Shown here piece after piece: positions 25,177-33,042 of a stretch of DNA of 64,000 bases. Made by a program: the position numbers and the translations under genes. This DNA is from Serinibacter arcticus (GTDB taxonomy: Bacteria; Actinomycetota; Actinomycetes; Actinomycetales; Beutenbergiaceae): the NCBI RefSeq assembly GCF_004786095.1, contig NZ_RHPJ01000003.1:791161-855160 (forward strand). Direction: 5' to 3'. The notes below the pieces were generated by a model. That model did not search any database, had not been told where the DNA came from, and saw only the letters and a program-made list of their open reading frames with translations. Numbering within the stretch: position 1 is the first letter of the stretch; every line of letters starts with the position of its first letter.

Positions 25177-26478
25177 TCAGTCCTCCACGCCGAAGTAGGC
25201 ACGCACGCCGGCGAGCGCGTGCAGGAAGGTCTCGATGTCCTGGGGCGTCGTGGCGATGCCGACCGACGCGCGCGTGGAGGAGGCGACGCCGAGGCGGCGG
25301 TGGATCGGCTGCGCGCAGTGGTGCCCCACGCGCACGGCGATGCCGTCGGCGTCGAGCACCTGCCCGACGTCGTGCGGGTGCACACCGGCGACCTCGAAGG
25401 CGACGACACCGAGGCGATCGGTCGCGGTGAGCGGACCGAGCACGCGCACGTGCGGGATCGCGGCGAGCCCGTCGAGCAGCTGCTGCGTCAGCACGCGCTC
25501 CTGCTCGGCGACCCCCGCCATGCCGAGGTCGTCGAGGAACTGGGCCGCGGCGCGGAGACCGACGGTCTGCGCGACCATCTGCGTGCCCGCCTCGAACTTC
25601 TGGGGCGGCGCCGCGTACGTGGTCGTCTCCATCGTGACGATCTCGACCATCGAACCGCCGGTCGTGACGGGCGGCAGCGCGGCGAGCAGCTCGCGGCGCC
25701 CGTACAGCACGCCGATCCCGGTCGGACCGAGCATCTTGTGGCCGGAGAACGCGGCGAAGTCGACGTCCAGCGCGTGCAGGTCGACCGGCATGTTGGGCAC
25801 CGACTGGCACGCGTCGAGCACGACGATCGCCCCGACGGCGTGTGCGCGCGCCACGATCGGCGCCAGGTCGGTCACGGCACCGGTGACGTTCGAGGCGTGC
25901 GTGACGGCGACGACGCGCGCGCGGTCGGTCACGACCTCGTCGAGCACCGACAGGTCCAGCCGGCCCTCGTCGGTGGCCGGGATGAACCGCAGCACGGCTC
26001 CGGTCCTGGCGGCGAGCTCCTGCCACGGCACGAGGTTGGCGTGGTGCTCGAGCTCGGTGACCACGAGCTCGTCCCCGGGGGCGAGCGCGAACCGGGCCGC
26101 CTCGGCTCCCCCGCGGCCGGCCGTCGCGTTGGAGATGCCGTAGGCGACCAGGTTGATCGCGGCCGTCGCGTTCGACGTCCAGACGATCTCGTCGTCGTCC
26201 ACCCCCACGAGCCGAGCGACGACGGCGCGCGCGTCCTCGAACGCGGCCGTCGCCTCCTCGGCCAGCGCGTGGGCGCCGCGGTGCACGGCAGCGTTCGTCG
26301 TCAGGTAGAAGTCCTGCTCGGCGTCGATGACGCACTCGGGCTTCTGCGACGTCGCCCCCCAGTCCAGGTAGACGAGGTCCTTCCCGTTGACCTGACGCGT
26401 CAGGATCGGGAAGTCTGCCCGGACGCGCGCGAGCTCCTGCGCGCCGAGACCCGTGGCCTGCTCGGCTGTGGTCGACAT
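25177..26478 (-). CDS. sufS: Cysteine desulfurase SufS
   Basis: A 433-residue group II cysteine desulfurase that removes sulfur from cysteine and passes it as persulfide to SufU for Fe-S assembly. The PLP-binding lysine is in SGHKMLGP near residue 247, TELEHHANLVPW near 143-154 contains the cofactor-stacking histidine, and the catalytic cysteine is in GHHCAQP near 387, within the short-loop group II arrangement. The C-terminal ASxR motif (VASSTRAS) is also present. The ATG at 26478 is separated from sufC by 42 nt, the largest gap in the operon. Length is about 10-20 residues longer than E. coli SufS, mostly at the N-terminus. Confidence 0.97.
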   Translation of the reverse strand: MSTTAEQATGLGAQELARVRADFPILTRQVNGKDLVYLDWGATSQKPECVIDAEQDFYLTTNAAVHRGAHALAEEATAAFEDARAVVARLVGVDDDEIVWTSNATAAINLVAYGISNATAGRGGAEAARFALAPGDELVVTELEHHANLVPWQELAARTGAVLRFIPATDEGRLDLSVLDEVVTDRARVVAVTHASNVTGAVTDLAPIVARAHAVGAIVVLDACQSVPNMPVDLHALDVDFAAFSGHKMLGPTGIGVLYGRRELLAALPPVTTGGSMVEIVTMETTTYAAPPQKFEAGTQMVAQTVGLRAAAQFLDDLGMAGVAEQERVLTQQLLDGLAAIPHVRVLGPLTATDRLGVVAFEVAGVHPHDVGQVLDADGIAVRVGHHCAQPIHRRLGVASSTRASVGIATTPQDIETFLHALAGVRAYFGVED

Positions 26479-26520
26479 GGGGAGGCTCCTACCTGGATCG
26501 GGGGTGCGTGCGGGGGTGGC

Positions 26521-27279
26521 TCAGACCGCCGAGGCGAGGAAGCGGTCGTAGCCCTCGGCCTCGAGACGGTCGGCGAGCTCGGGGCCGCCCTGCTCGGCGA
26601 TGCGACCGGCCACGAAGACGTGGACGAAGTCGGGCTTGATGTACTGCAGGATCCGCGTGTAGTGCGTGATCAGCAGCACGCCGACCTCGGAGTTGCCCTT
26701 CAGGCGGTTGACACCCTCCGACACGATGCGCAGCGCGTCGACGTCGAGGCCGGAGTCGGTCTCGTCGAGCACGGCGATCTGCGGGCGCAGGAGCTCCATC
26801 TGGAGGATCTCGTGGCGCTTCTTCTCGCCGCCGGAGAAGCCCTCGTTGACGTTGCGGGTCGCGAACTCGGGGTCCATCCGCAGGGCGTCCATGGCGGTCC
26901 GGACCTCTCCGGTCCAGGTGCGCAGCGCGGGGGCCTTGCCGTCGATCGCGGTCTTGGCGGTGCGCAGGAAGTTCGAGACGGTCACGCCGGGGACCTCGAC
27001 CGGGTACTGCATGGCGAGGAACATGCCGGCGCGGGCGCGCTCGTCGACGCTCATCTCCAGGACGTTCTCGCCGTCGAGGAGGATCTCGCCCTCGGTGACC
27101 TCGTAGCGCGGGTGGCCCGCGATCGTGTAGGCGAGGGTCGACTTGCCGGAGCCGTTAGGGCCCATGATCGCGTGGGTCTCGCCGCTGCGGACGGTGAGGT
27201 CGACGCCGCGGAGGATGGGCTTGAGGCCGTCGGCGATCGCGATGCTGACGTGGAGGTTCTTGATCTCAAGGGTGGCCAT
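26521..27279 (-). CDS. sufC: SUF system ATPase SufC
   Basis: A 252-residue ABC-type ATPase that works with SufB and SufD as the SufBCD scaffold, not as a transporter. Walker A is GPNGSGKST near residues 35-43, the signature is SGGEKKRHE near 145, and Walker B IAVLDETDSGLD near 165, with the SufC-typical DETDSGLD instead of DEP. The distal HYTRIL motif follows. It lies 27 nt after the Rieske-like gene; the ATG at 27279 is preceded by AAGGA. It is unambiguous by sequence and context. Confidence 0.97.
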   Translation of the reverse strand: MATLEIKNLHVSIAIADGLKPILRGVDLTVRSGETHAIMGPNGSGKSTLAYTIAGHPRYEVTEGEILLDGENVLEMSVDERARAGMFLAMQYPVEVPGVTVSNFLRTAKTAIDGKAPALRTWTGEVRTAMDALRMDPEFATRNVNEGFSGGEKKRHEILQMELLRPQIAVLDETDSGLDVDALRIVSEGVNRLKGNSEVGVLLITHYTRILQYIKPDFVHVFVAGRIAEQGGPELADRLEAEGYDRFLASAV

Positions 27280-27306
27280 GAGGAGTCCTTCTGGTAGGTC
27301 GGGAGG

Positions 27307-27654
27307 TCAGGAGGTGGGGGTGGCCGGCGAGTCGACGTCCACGAGGATGACCTCGCCGTCCAGCGTCACCGGGTAGGTCAGAACGGGTCGCGTGGCCGGG
27401 AGGCCGAGCGGCTTCCCGGTCCGGACGTCGAAGCGCGCGCCGTGCTTCCAGCACTCGACGCTGCGCTCGTCGACGTCGCCCTCGCCGAGCGAGGCCCGAC
27501 CGTGCGAGCACTCGTCGTCCAGGGCGTAGACCTCGCCGTCGGTGGTGCGCACGAGCGCGACCGTCATGTCGGAGCCGTCCGGCGCCGTGACGGCCACGCT
27601 CATCGCGCTCCCCGGGGCCAGGTCGTCCAGGAACGCGGCGCTCTGCGCGGTCAC
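27307..27654 (-). CDS. Rieske-type [2Fe-2S] ferredoxin in the suf operon
   Basis: A 115-residue Rieske-like protein. The cluster ligands are C49-S-H51 and C68-W-K-H71, with a standard 16-residue spacing. It is annotated in relatives as a non-haem iron oxygenase ferredoxin subunit, but its constant place between sufD and sufC in actinobacteria suggests a role in electron supply or cluster assembly. This is inference from context. The GTG start overlaps the sufD stop as GTGA, so it is co-translated with sufD. No signal peptide is present, so it is cytoplasmic. Confidence 0.92.
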   Translation of the reverse strand: MTAQSAAFLDDLAPGSAMSVAVTAPDGSDMTVALVRTTDGEVYALDDECSHGRASLGEGDVDERSVECWKHGARFDVRTGKPLGLPATRPVLTYPVTLDGEVILVDVDSPATPTS

Positions 27655-28850
27655 AGGCCCGTCAGCTCGAGCTCGGCCTCGATCGCCGTCTGCAGACGGT
27701 CCTCGACCGCCGGGACGCCGATCTGCTGGATGAGCTCGGCGAAGAAGCCGCGCACGACGAGGCGGCGCGCGACGTCCTCGGGGATGCCGCGAGCCTTGAG
27801 GTAGAACAGCTGCTCGTCGTCGAACCGGCCGGTGGCGCTGGCGTGGCCCGCACCCTCGATCTCGCCGGTCTCGATCTCGAGGTTCGGCACCGAGTCGGCG
27901 CGGGCGCCGGGCGTCAGCACGAGGTTCCGGTTCAGCTCGTAGGTGTCGGTGCCCTCGGCCGCCTTGCGGATGAGGACGTCGCCGATCCACACGCTGCGCG
28001 CGGACTCGCCCTGCAGCGCACCCTTGTAGGTGACGCGGCTCGTGCAGCGGGGCACGGCGTGGTCCACGAAGAGGCGGTGCTCGAGGTGCTGTCCGGCGTC
28101 GGCGTAGTACAGGCCGAGGGACTCCAGGCTCGAACCGGGCTGCGTGAACTCGCCGTCGACGGTCACGCGCACGACGTCGCCGCCGAGGCTGACCACGATG
28201 TGCTTGAGCGTGGCGTCCCGGCCGAGGCGCGCGCGGTGGCTCGAGCCGTGCACGGCCCCGCGGTCCCAGTCCTGGATGCTCACGACGGTGAGGTGCGCGC
28301 CGTCGTGCACGTCGATCTCGACCGTCTGGGCGAGCTCGCCGCCACCGACGTGGTCGATCACGACGAGCGCCTTGGAGTGGTGCTCCGCGGTCAGCAGGAG
28401 GTGCGCGGACGCGGCGGGGGCGCCCGCCTCGCCGCGCACGACGACGGTGGTCTCGGCATCGGTCTCGACCTCGGCCCCGACGGTGACCTGCGTGCGCTGC
28501 GCGGCAGCGATCCACGCCGTCGCGGCGAGCTGGTCGTTCGGGACGCCGGCGACGCCGGGGGTCGAGGCGCCGTCGCGGTCGGTGACCGTGACGGTGACGC
28601 CCTGCGCGGGCGTCACGTCCACGGACACCGCGCCGGTCGCGGCGCCCGAGATCAGGTGCTGCAGCCGGTCGACCGGGGAGAAGCGCCACTCCTCCTCGGC
28701 GCCGGTGACGGCCGGGAACTCGGCGAGGTCGAACGAGGCGAACCTGCTCGCGCGCGACGCCTCGGGAACGACCCCGACGCCGGGAGCGCCGTGCGTGTGC
28801 GCCCCGTCGGCCGTGGCGCGGGTGTGATCGGTGGTCAGATCGGTCGTCAT
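27651..28850 (-). CDS. sufD: Fe-S cluster assembly protein SufD
   Basis: A 399-residue SufD, which forms the SufB-SufC2-SufD scaffold. The core is a right-handed beta-helix, visible in regularly spaced beta segments (about residues 130-330), followed by the conserved C-terminal helices around GHASATGRFDDEQLFYLKARGIP, which interacts with SufC. The first 40 residues are low-complexity and hydrophilic. ATG 28850 overlaps the sufB stop by 1 nt (TGATG), so the two partners are translated together. It ends in a GTGA overlap with the Rieske gene. Confidence 0.97.
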   Translation of the reverse strand: MTTDLTTDHTRATADGAHTHGAPGVGVVPEASRASRFASFDLAEFPAVTGAEEEWRFSPVDRLQHLISGAATGAVSVDVTPAQGVTVTVTDRDGASTPGVAGVPNDQLAATAWIAAAQRTQVTVGAEVETDAETTVVVRGEAGAPAASAHLLLTAEHHSKALVVIDHVGGGELAQTVEIDVHDGAHLTVVSIQDWDRGAVHGSSHRARLGRDATLKHIVVSLGGDVVRVTVDGEFTQPGSSLESLGLYYADAGQHLEHRLFVDHAVPRCTSRVTYKGALQGESARSVWIGDVLIRKAAEGTDTYELNRNLVLTPGARADSVPNLEIETGEIEGAGHASATGRFDDEQLFYLKARGIPEDVARRLVVRGFFAELIQQIGVPAVEDRLQTAIEAELELTGL

Positions 28851-30289
28851 CAGCCGACGGCCCCTTCCATCTGCAGCTCGATGAGTCGGTTGAGCTCGAG
28901 GGCGTACTCCATCGGCAGCTCGCGCGCGATGGGCTCGACGAACCCGCGCACGATCATGGCCATGGCCTCGGTCTCGGTCATGCCTCGCGACATGAGGTAG
29001 AACAGCTGGTCCTCGCTCACCTTGGAGACGGTGGCCTCGTGACCCATCTCCACGTCGTCGACGCGGACGTCGACGTAGGGGTAGGTGTCCGAGCGCGAGA
29101 TCGTGTCGACCAGGAGCGCGTCGCACAGCACGTTGGACTTGCTCGCCTCGGCGCCCTCGAGGACCTGGACCAGGCCGCGGTAGGACGCGCGACCGCCGCC
29201 GCGGGCGACGGACTTGCTCACGATCGAGCTGGACGTGTGCGGCGCCATGTGCACCATCTTGGAGCCGGTGTCCTGGTGCTGGTCGGCCCCGGCGAACGCG
29301 ATCGACAGCGTCTCGCCGCGGGCGTGCTCGCCCATGAGGTAGACGGCCGGGTACTTCATGGTCACCTTGGACCCGATGTTCCCGTCGATCCACTCCATCG
29401 TGCCGCCCTGCTCCACCGTGGCGCGCTTGGTCACGAGGTTGTACACGTTGTTGGACCAGTTCTGGATGGTCGTGTAGCGGACGCGGGCGTCCTTCTTCAC
29501 GATGATCTCCACGACGGCGGAGTGCAGCGAGTCGCTGGAGTAGATCGGGGCGGTGCAGCCCTCGACGTAGTGCACGTACGAGCCCTCGTCCGCGATGATC
29601 AGCGTCCGCTCGAACTGACCCATGTTCTCCGTGTTGATGCGGAAGTAGGCCTGCAGCGGGATGGTGACGTGGACGCCCTTGGGCACGTAGACGAACGAGC
29701 CGCCCGACCACACCGAGGTGTTGAGCGCGGCGAACTTGTTGTCACCCGTGGGGATGACCGTGCCGAAGTACTCCTCGAAGATCTCGGGGTGCTCGCGCAG
29801 CGCGGTGTCGGTGTCGAGGAACAGGACGCCCTGCTTCTCGAGCTCCTCGTTGATCTGGTGGTAGACCACCTCGGACTCGTACTGCGCGGCGACGCCCGCG
29901 ACGAGGCGCTGCTTCTCCGCCTCCGGGATGCCGAGGCGGTCGTAGGTGTTCTTGATGTCGTCGGGCAGGTCCTCCCAGGAGGTGGCCTGCTTCTCGGTGG
30001 AGCGCACGAAGTACTTGATGTTGTCGAAGTCGATGCCGCTGAGGTCCGAGCCCCACGTGGGCATCGGCTTGCGGTCGAACAGCTTCAGGCCGCGCAGGCG
30101 GCGCTGCAGCATCCACTCCGGCTCGTTCTTGAGCGAGGAGATGTTGCGCACGACCTCCTCGGAGAGGCCGCGGCGGGCCGTGGCACCGGCGTCGTTGGCG
30201 TCGTGCCAGCCGTAGTTGTAGTTGCCGATGGACGCGATGGTCTCGTCCTGCGTCATCGGCGTGGGCTGAGTCGGGCTCTCTGTGCTCAT
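28850..30289 (-). CDS. sufB: Fe-S cluster assembly protein SufB
   Basis: A 479-residue SufB, the main scaffold on which the nascent [4Fe-4S] cluster is built. Characteristic segments are NYNYGWHD near the N-terminus, [33 protein letters not shown] with the conserved cysteine near residue 240, and the C-terminal [21 protein letters not shown]. Length is standard. The ATG at 30289 overlaps the sufR stop as ATGA, so the regulator and scaffold are co-translated. This and the following overlaps make the suf operon one of the tightest translational chains in the window. Confidence 0.98.
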   Translation of the reverse strand: MSTESPTQPTPMTQDETIASIGNYNYGWHDANDAGATARRGLSEEVVRNISSLKNEPEWMLQRRLRGLKLFDRKPMPTWGSDLSGIDFDNIKYFVRSTEKQATSWEDLPDDIKNTYDRLGIPEAEKQRLVAGVAAQYESEVVYHQINEELEKQGVLFLDTDTALREHPEIFEEYFGTVIPTGDNKFAALNTSVWSGGSFVYVPKGVHVTIPLQAYFRINTENMGQFERTLIIADEGSYVHYVEGCTAPIYSSDSLHSAVVEIIVKKDARVRYTTIQNWSNNVYNLVTKRATVEQGGTMEWIDGNIGSKVTMKYPAVYLMGEHARGETLSIAFAGADQHQDTGSKMVHMAPHTSSSIVSKSVARGGGRASYRGLVQVLEGAEASKSNVLCDALLVDTISRSDTYPYVDVRVDDVEMGHEATVSKVSEDQLFYLMSRGMTETEAMAMIVRGFVEPIARELPMEYALELNRLIELQMEGAVG

Positions 30290-31014
30290 TCCGCTGCTTC
30301 CTTCTGGGAGTGCTGGGACTCGCGCGCCGCGATGGGGCGAACGGAGATCGTGGGGATGTGGGTGGTGCACGCGTGGCCGCCGGCGGCGATGGTCGCCAGG
30401 CGCTGCACGTGAACGCCGAGCAGGCGCGAGATCATCCGGGTCTCGGCCTCGCACAGCTGCGGGAACTGGGCCGCGACCTGCTGCACCGGGCAGTGGCCCT
30501 GGCACAGCTGGAGCGCGGTGCCGAGCTCACGGGTCGACGCGGCGTAGCCGGCGTCGCTGAAGAGTCCGGCCAACGCACGGGTGCGGTCGGTCAGGTCCTC
30601 GCCCGCGGCCTCGACGACGGGTCGGTACGAGGCCTCCAGGGCGGCGACCCTGGCCTCGGCGAACTGCTCCACGCCCGCGTCGCCGAGCACGGCGGCGAGG
30701 TGGTGCAGCGCGTCCGTCGCGAGCGCCGACGAACCGTCGGGCAGGTGCTGCTGCGCCGCGCGCGTGGCGACGTACTCGCGTGCGGGTCGACCGCGACCGC
30801 GGGGGCCGGTGAGGGCGACGGCGCGCTCCGCGATCTCGCCGGCGGACACCAGGGCGCCGAGGTGACGGCGGACGGCCGCGGGGGTGAGGTCGAGGATCTC
30901 CGCGAGCGTCGAGGCGCCGACGGGGCCGCGCTCGACCACGAGCTGACGGACGCGGTCGCGCGTGCCGGCGTCGAGGCGGTCGTCACGGGTCTCCACAGCA
31001 TCGAGGTCCTGCAC
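30286..31014 (-). CDS. sufR: Fe-S-sensing transcriptional regulator SufR
   Basis: A 242-residue DeoR-like repressor. The N-terminal winged helix (about residues 18-80) contains [22 protein letters not shown]; the C-terminal part carries the cluster ligands C171, C175, C188 and C216 in CQGHC, QLCEAE and GHACTTH. In cyanobacteria and mycobacteria SufR holds an Fe-S cluster and represses the suf operon when clusters are plentiful. It is the first gene of the operon, so it would regulate its own expression. The start is GTG 31014, preceded by GGTGGAGG about 6 nt upstream. A probable operator lies at 31052-31077. Confidence 0.96.
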   Translation of the reverse strand: MQDLDAVETRDDRLDAGTRDRVRQLVVERGPVGASTLAEILDLTPAAVRRHLGALVSAGEIAERAVALTGPRGRGRPAREYVATRAAQQHLPDGSSALATDALHHLAAVLGDAGVEQFAEARVAALEASYRPVVEAAGEDLTDRTRALAGLFSDAGYAASTRELGTALQLCQGHCPVQQVAAQFPQLCEAETRMISRLLGVHVQRLATIAAGGHACTTHIPTISVRPIAARESQHSQKEAAE

Positions 31015-31051
31015 GCGTCACCTCCACCGGTCGTCGCGACGAGCGTCGCAC

Positions 31052-31077
31052 TTTAGGTAACAGTGTCCTGCCCTAAA
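31052..31077 (-). promoter_or_regulatory. Probable suf promoter overlapping a SufR-type inverted repeat
   Basis: TTTAGG-N14-CCTAAA forms an inverted repeat 38 nt upstream of the sufR GTG. On the minus strand the outer arm TTTAGG lies 16 nt before TAAAGT (31054-31049), so the two arms coincide with possible -35 and -10 boxes. A dimeric repressor bound here would block RNA polymerase directly. That SufR is the ligand is inference. Confidence 0.55.
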
Positions 31078-31133
31078 TCGATTCCCTCAAGCAAGGCCAG
31101 CCTCACCGAAGGCCTCGGGCACCGGCGCGCCCG

Positions 31134-31139
31134 TAGACT
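31134..31139 (+). promoter_or_regulatory. -10 box of the ABC exporter operon
   Basis: TAGACT ends 8 nt before the GTG start at 31148, with no ribosome site between, the leaderless arrangement seen at several other genes in this window. It is about 60 bp from the divergent suf promoter. Confidence 0.55.
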
Positions 31140-31147
31140 CACCCCTC

Positions 31148-32122
31148 GTGCCCTCCCCCGCGCTCGCCATCGACGACCTCACCGTCGCCTACGGCGGTCG
31201 CGTCGTGGTGGACCGCCTGAGCCTGAGCGCCGACGCCGGCCGGGTGACGGCCGTGCTCGGTCCGAACGGTGCGGGCAAGACCACCACGATCGAGTGCGCC
31301 GAGGGCCTGCGCCGAGCCGACTCCGGCACGATCACGGTGCTCGGGCACCCCGCGGGTTCGTCGCCCGCGCGCGCCCGCGTGGGCGTGATGCTGCAGGACG
31401 GCGGGCTCCCGATGGCGCGCACCGCCACGGAGGTGCTCTCGCTCGTCGCGGCGATGCACGGCCGGTCGCGCGACGTCGACCCGCTCCTCGCCCGCCTGGA
31501 CCTCACGGACGTGGCACGCACGCCGGTCCGACGGTTGTCCGGGGGCCAGCGTCAGCGCGTCTCGCTCGGTGCGGCGATCCTCGCCGAGCCGGACCTGCTG
31601 TTCCTGGACGAGCCGAGCGCGGGACTCGACCCGCAGTCGCGGCGTCTCGTGTGGGACCTGGTGCGGTCGCTCCGCGACGGCGGGGCCGCCGTCGTCCTGA
31701 CCACGCACCTCCTGGAGGAGGCCGAGGCGCTGGCCGACGTCGTGCACGTCCTGGCCGCCGGACGCCTCGTCGCCTCAGGCTCGCCGCACGAGCTGATCGA
31801 GCGCTTCGCCGGCCCCGACACCGTCCGGCTGCGACCGGTCTCCCCGCTGTCCGACGACGCCGTCGCCCGCCTCGCGCACGCGGTCGGCGCCGCGACGGTC
31901 GGGGCGGGTCGCGAGGGCGGCCGCGGCGCCGTCGTGACGCTGCGGCACGAGCCGACGCCCGCCTTCGTCGCCGCGATCACCGCGTGGTGCGTCGAGGAGG
32001 ACGTGCGGCTGCGCGCGCTCGACGTCGGGGGCGGCACCCTCGAGGACGCCTACCTGGAGCTGACCTCGCCCGCCGCGCAGTCCGCCGACCACCCCGTCGA
32101 CCGCGAGCGGGCGGCGCGATGA
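31148..32122 (+). CDS. ABC-2 type exporter, ATP-binding protein
   Basis: A 324-residue ABC ATPase. Walker A GPNGAGKT is at residues 38-45, the signature LSGGQ at 130-134, Walker B LLFLDEPSAGLD at 150-161, and the H-loop in TTHLLEEAE shortly after. A C-terminal extension of about 100 residues follows, which is usual for the drug/antibiotic-exporter (DrrA-like) group. It couples by an ATGA overlap (32119-32122) to its permease. In many actinobacteria this pair lies between sufR and ctaA, and is thought to export a haem-related or other small molecule; the substrate is not known. Confidence 0.93.
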   Translation: MPSPALAIDDLTVAYGGRVVVDRLSLSADAGRVTAVLGPNGAGKTTTIECAEGLRRADSGTITVLGHPAGSSPARARVGVMLQDGGLPMARTATEVLSLVAAMHGRSRDVDPLLARLDLTDVARTPVRRLSGGQRQRVSLGAAILAEPDLLFLDEPSAGLDPQSRRLVWDLVRSLRDGGAAVVLTTHLLEEAEALADVVHVLAAGRLVASGSPHELIERFAGPDTVRLRPVSPLSDDAVARLAHAVGAATVGAGREGGRGAVVTLRHEPTPAFVAAITAWCVEEDVRLRALDVGGGTLEDAYLELTSPAAQSADHPVDRERAAR

Positions 32123-32853
32123 ACCGCGTGCTGACCTACGCCCGGTTCGAGGCGGTCTCGGCGCTGCGCAACGGGGAGCAGCTCCTCATCTCGATCATCC
32201 TGCCCGCGCTCGTCCTGATCGGTCTCGGCCGCAGCGGTGTCGTCGAGCTCGACCTCCTGCCGGGTCAGGACCGGCTGGACGTGGTGGTGCCGGGGGTGCT
32301 GGGCCTGGCGGTCCTCTCCTCGGCGTTCACGTCGCAGGCGATCGCGACGGCGTTCGACCGCCGCTGGGGCGTGCTGCGCCAGCTCGCGACCACGCCACTG
32401 GGCGCCCGCGGCATCGTGGCGGGCAAGGTGCTGTCGGTCTTCGCCGTCCAGGTGGTCCAGGTGGTGGCGCTCGGCGCCCTCGGCCTGGCTCTCGGCTGGC
32501 GACCCGAGGTGGCAGGCGTCCCCGGCGCCCTGCTCGTCGGCGTGCTCGGCTCGGTCGCCTTCACGTCGCTCGGGCTGCTGATCGCCGGGACGCTCCGGGC
32601 CGAGGCCGTGCTCGCCGTCGCCAACCTGCTGTGGGTGCTCCTCCTGGTGGGAGGCGGCCTCGTGCTGCCCGCCGCGACCTTCTCGTCCGGCCTCGCCGTC
32701 GTCACCGCCTGGCTGCCGTCCGGAGCGATGGGGGACGCGCTGCGCCTCTCGCTGACCGGGGGCGGGTTCGACGTCGTCGCCGCAGTGGTGCTGGCCGCGT
32801 GGTCCGGGGTCCTGACCGCGCTCGCCGCGAAACTTTTTCGCCCGACCTCCTGA
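32119..32853 (+). CDS. ABC-2 type exporter, permease protein
   Basis: A 244-residue membrane protein with six hydrophobic segments (near residues 23-40, 52-75, 98-125, 130-155, 160-185 and 215-238), the ABC-2 permease topology. Its start overlaps the ATPase stop (ATGA), so the two subunits are made together. The amphipathic connector between helices 2 and 3 (FDRRWGVLRQLATTPL) is a typical coupling element in this family. It probably functions as a homodimer with the ATPase. It is followed by 189 nt of non-coding DNA and then the SLH protease gene; the usual next gene, ctaA, starts 4.3 kb further on. Confidence 0.92.
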   Translation: MNRVLTYARFEAVSALRNGEQLLISIILPALVLIGLGRSGVVELDLLPGQDRLDVVVPGVLGLAVLSSAFTSQAIATAFDRRWGVLRQLATTPLGARGIVAGKVLSVFAVQVVQVVALGALGLALGWRPEVAGVPGALLVGVLGSVAFTSLGLLIAGTLRAEAVLAVANLLWVLLLVGGGLVLPAATFSSGLAVVTAWLPSGAMGDALRLSLTGGGFDVVAAVVLAAWSGVLTALAAKLFRPTS

Positions 32854-32874
32854 CCCGCCGGCGGGAGTGATGTG

Positions 32875-32894
32875 ATCCGCGTCATTCCGCGGAT
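32875..32894. repeat. Short hairpin after the ABC exporter operon
   Basis: ATCCGCG (32875-32881) pairs with CGCGGAT (32888-32894) around a 6-nt loop, 21 nt after the permease stop. It might end the ABC transcript, although there is no T-run. Its last base overlaps a CRP-like motif. Confidence 0.4.
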
Positions 32895-32909
32895 GTGACA
32901 CCGGTCACG
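32894..32909 (+). promoter_or_regulatory. CRP/GlxR-like binding motif upstream of the protease gene
   Basis: TGTGA-N6-TCACG matches the consensus TGTGA-N6-TCACA of cAMP-receptor-type regulators except for the last base. It lies about 150 bp before the protease start codon, in a 190-bp promoter region that also contains TTGACC at 32924. No -10 box can be placed with confidence. Confidence 0.4.
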
Positions 32910-33042
32910 AAACGTCTCGCCCCTTGACCGGGCCGTGACCGTCAACGCTGACGAAACACTGAGGCTTTACTCTCGGGTTGACGGGACCTTAACGTCACTT
33001 CCACTGCGTACCCGCAGGTCTGTCCAACCCCTGGAGATTCGC

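Noticed and set aside
32935..33042. An upstream in-frame ATG of the S8 protease giving 36 extra residues
   Set aside because: The extension would put non-hydrophobic residues before the signal peptide, and it lacks a ribosome site, whereas GTG 33043 has GGAG 7 nt upstream.
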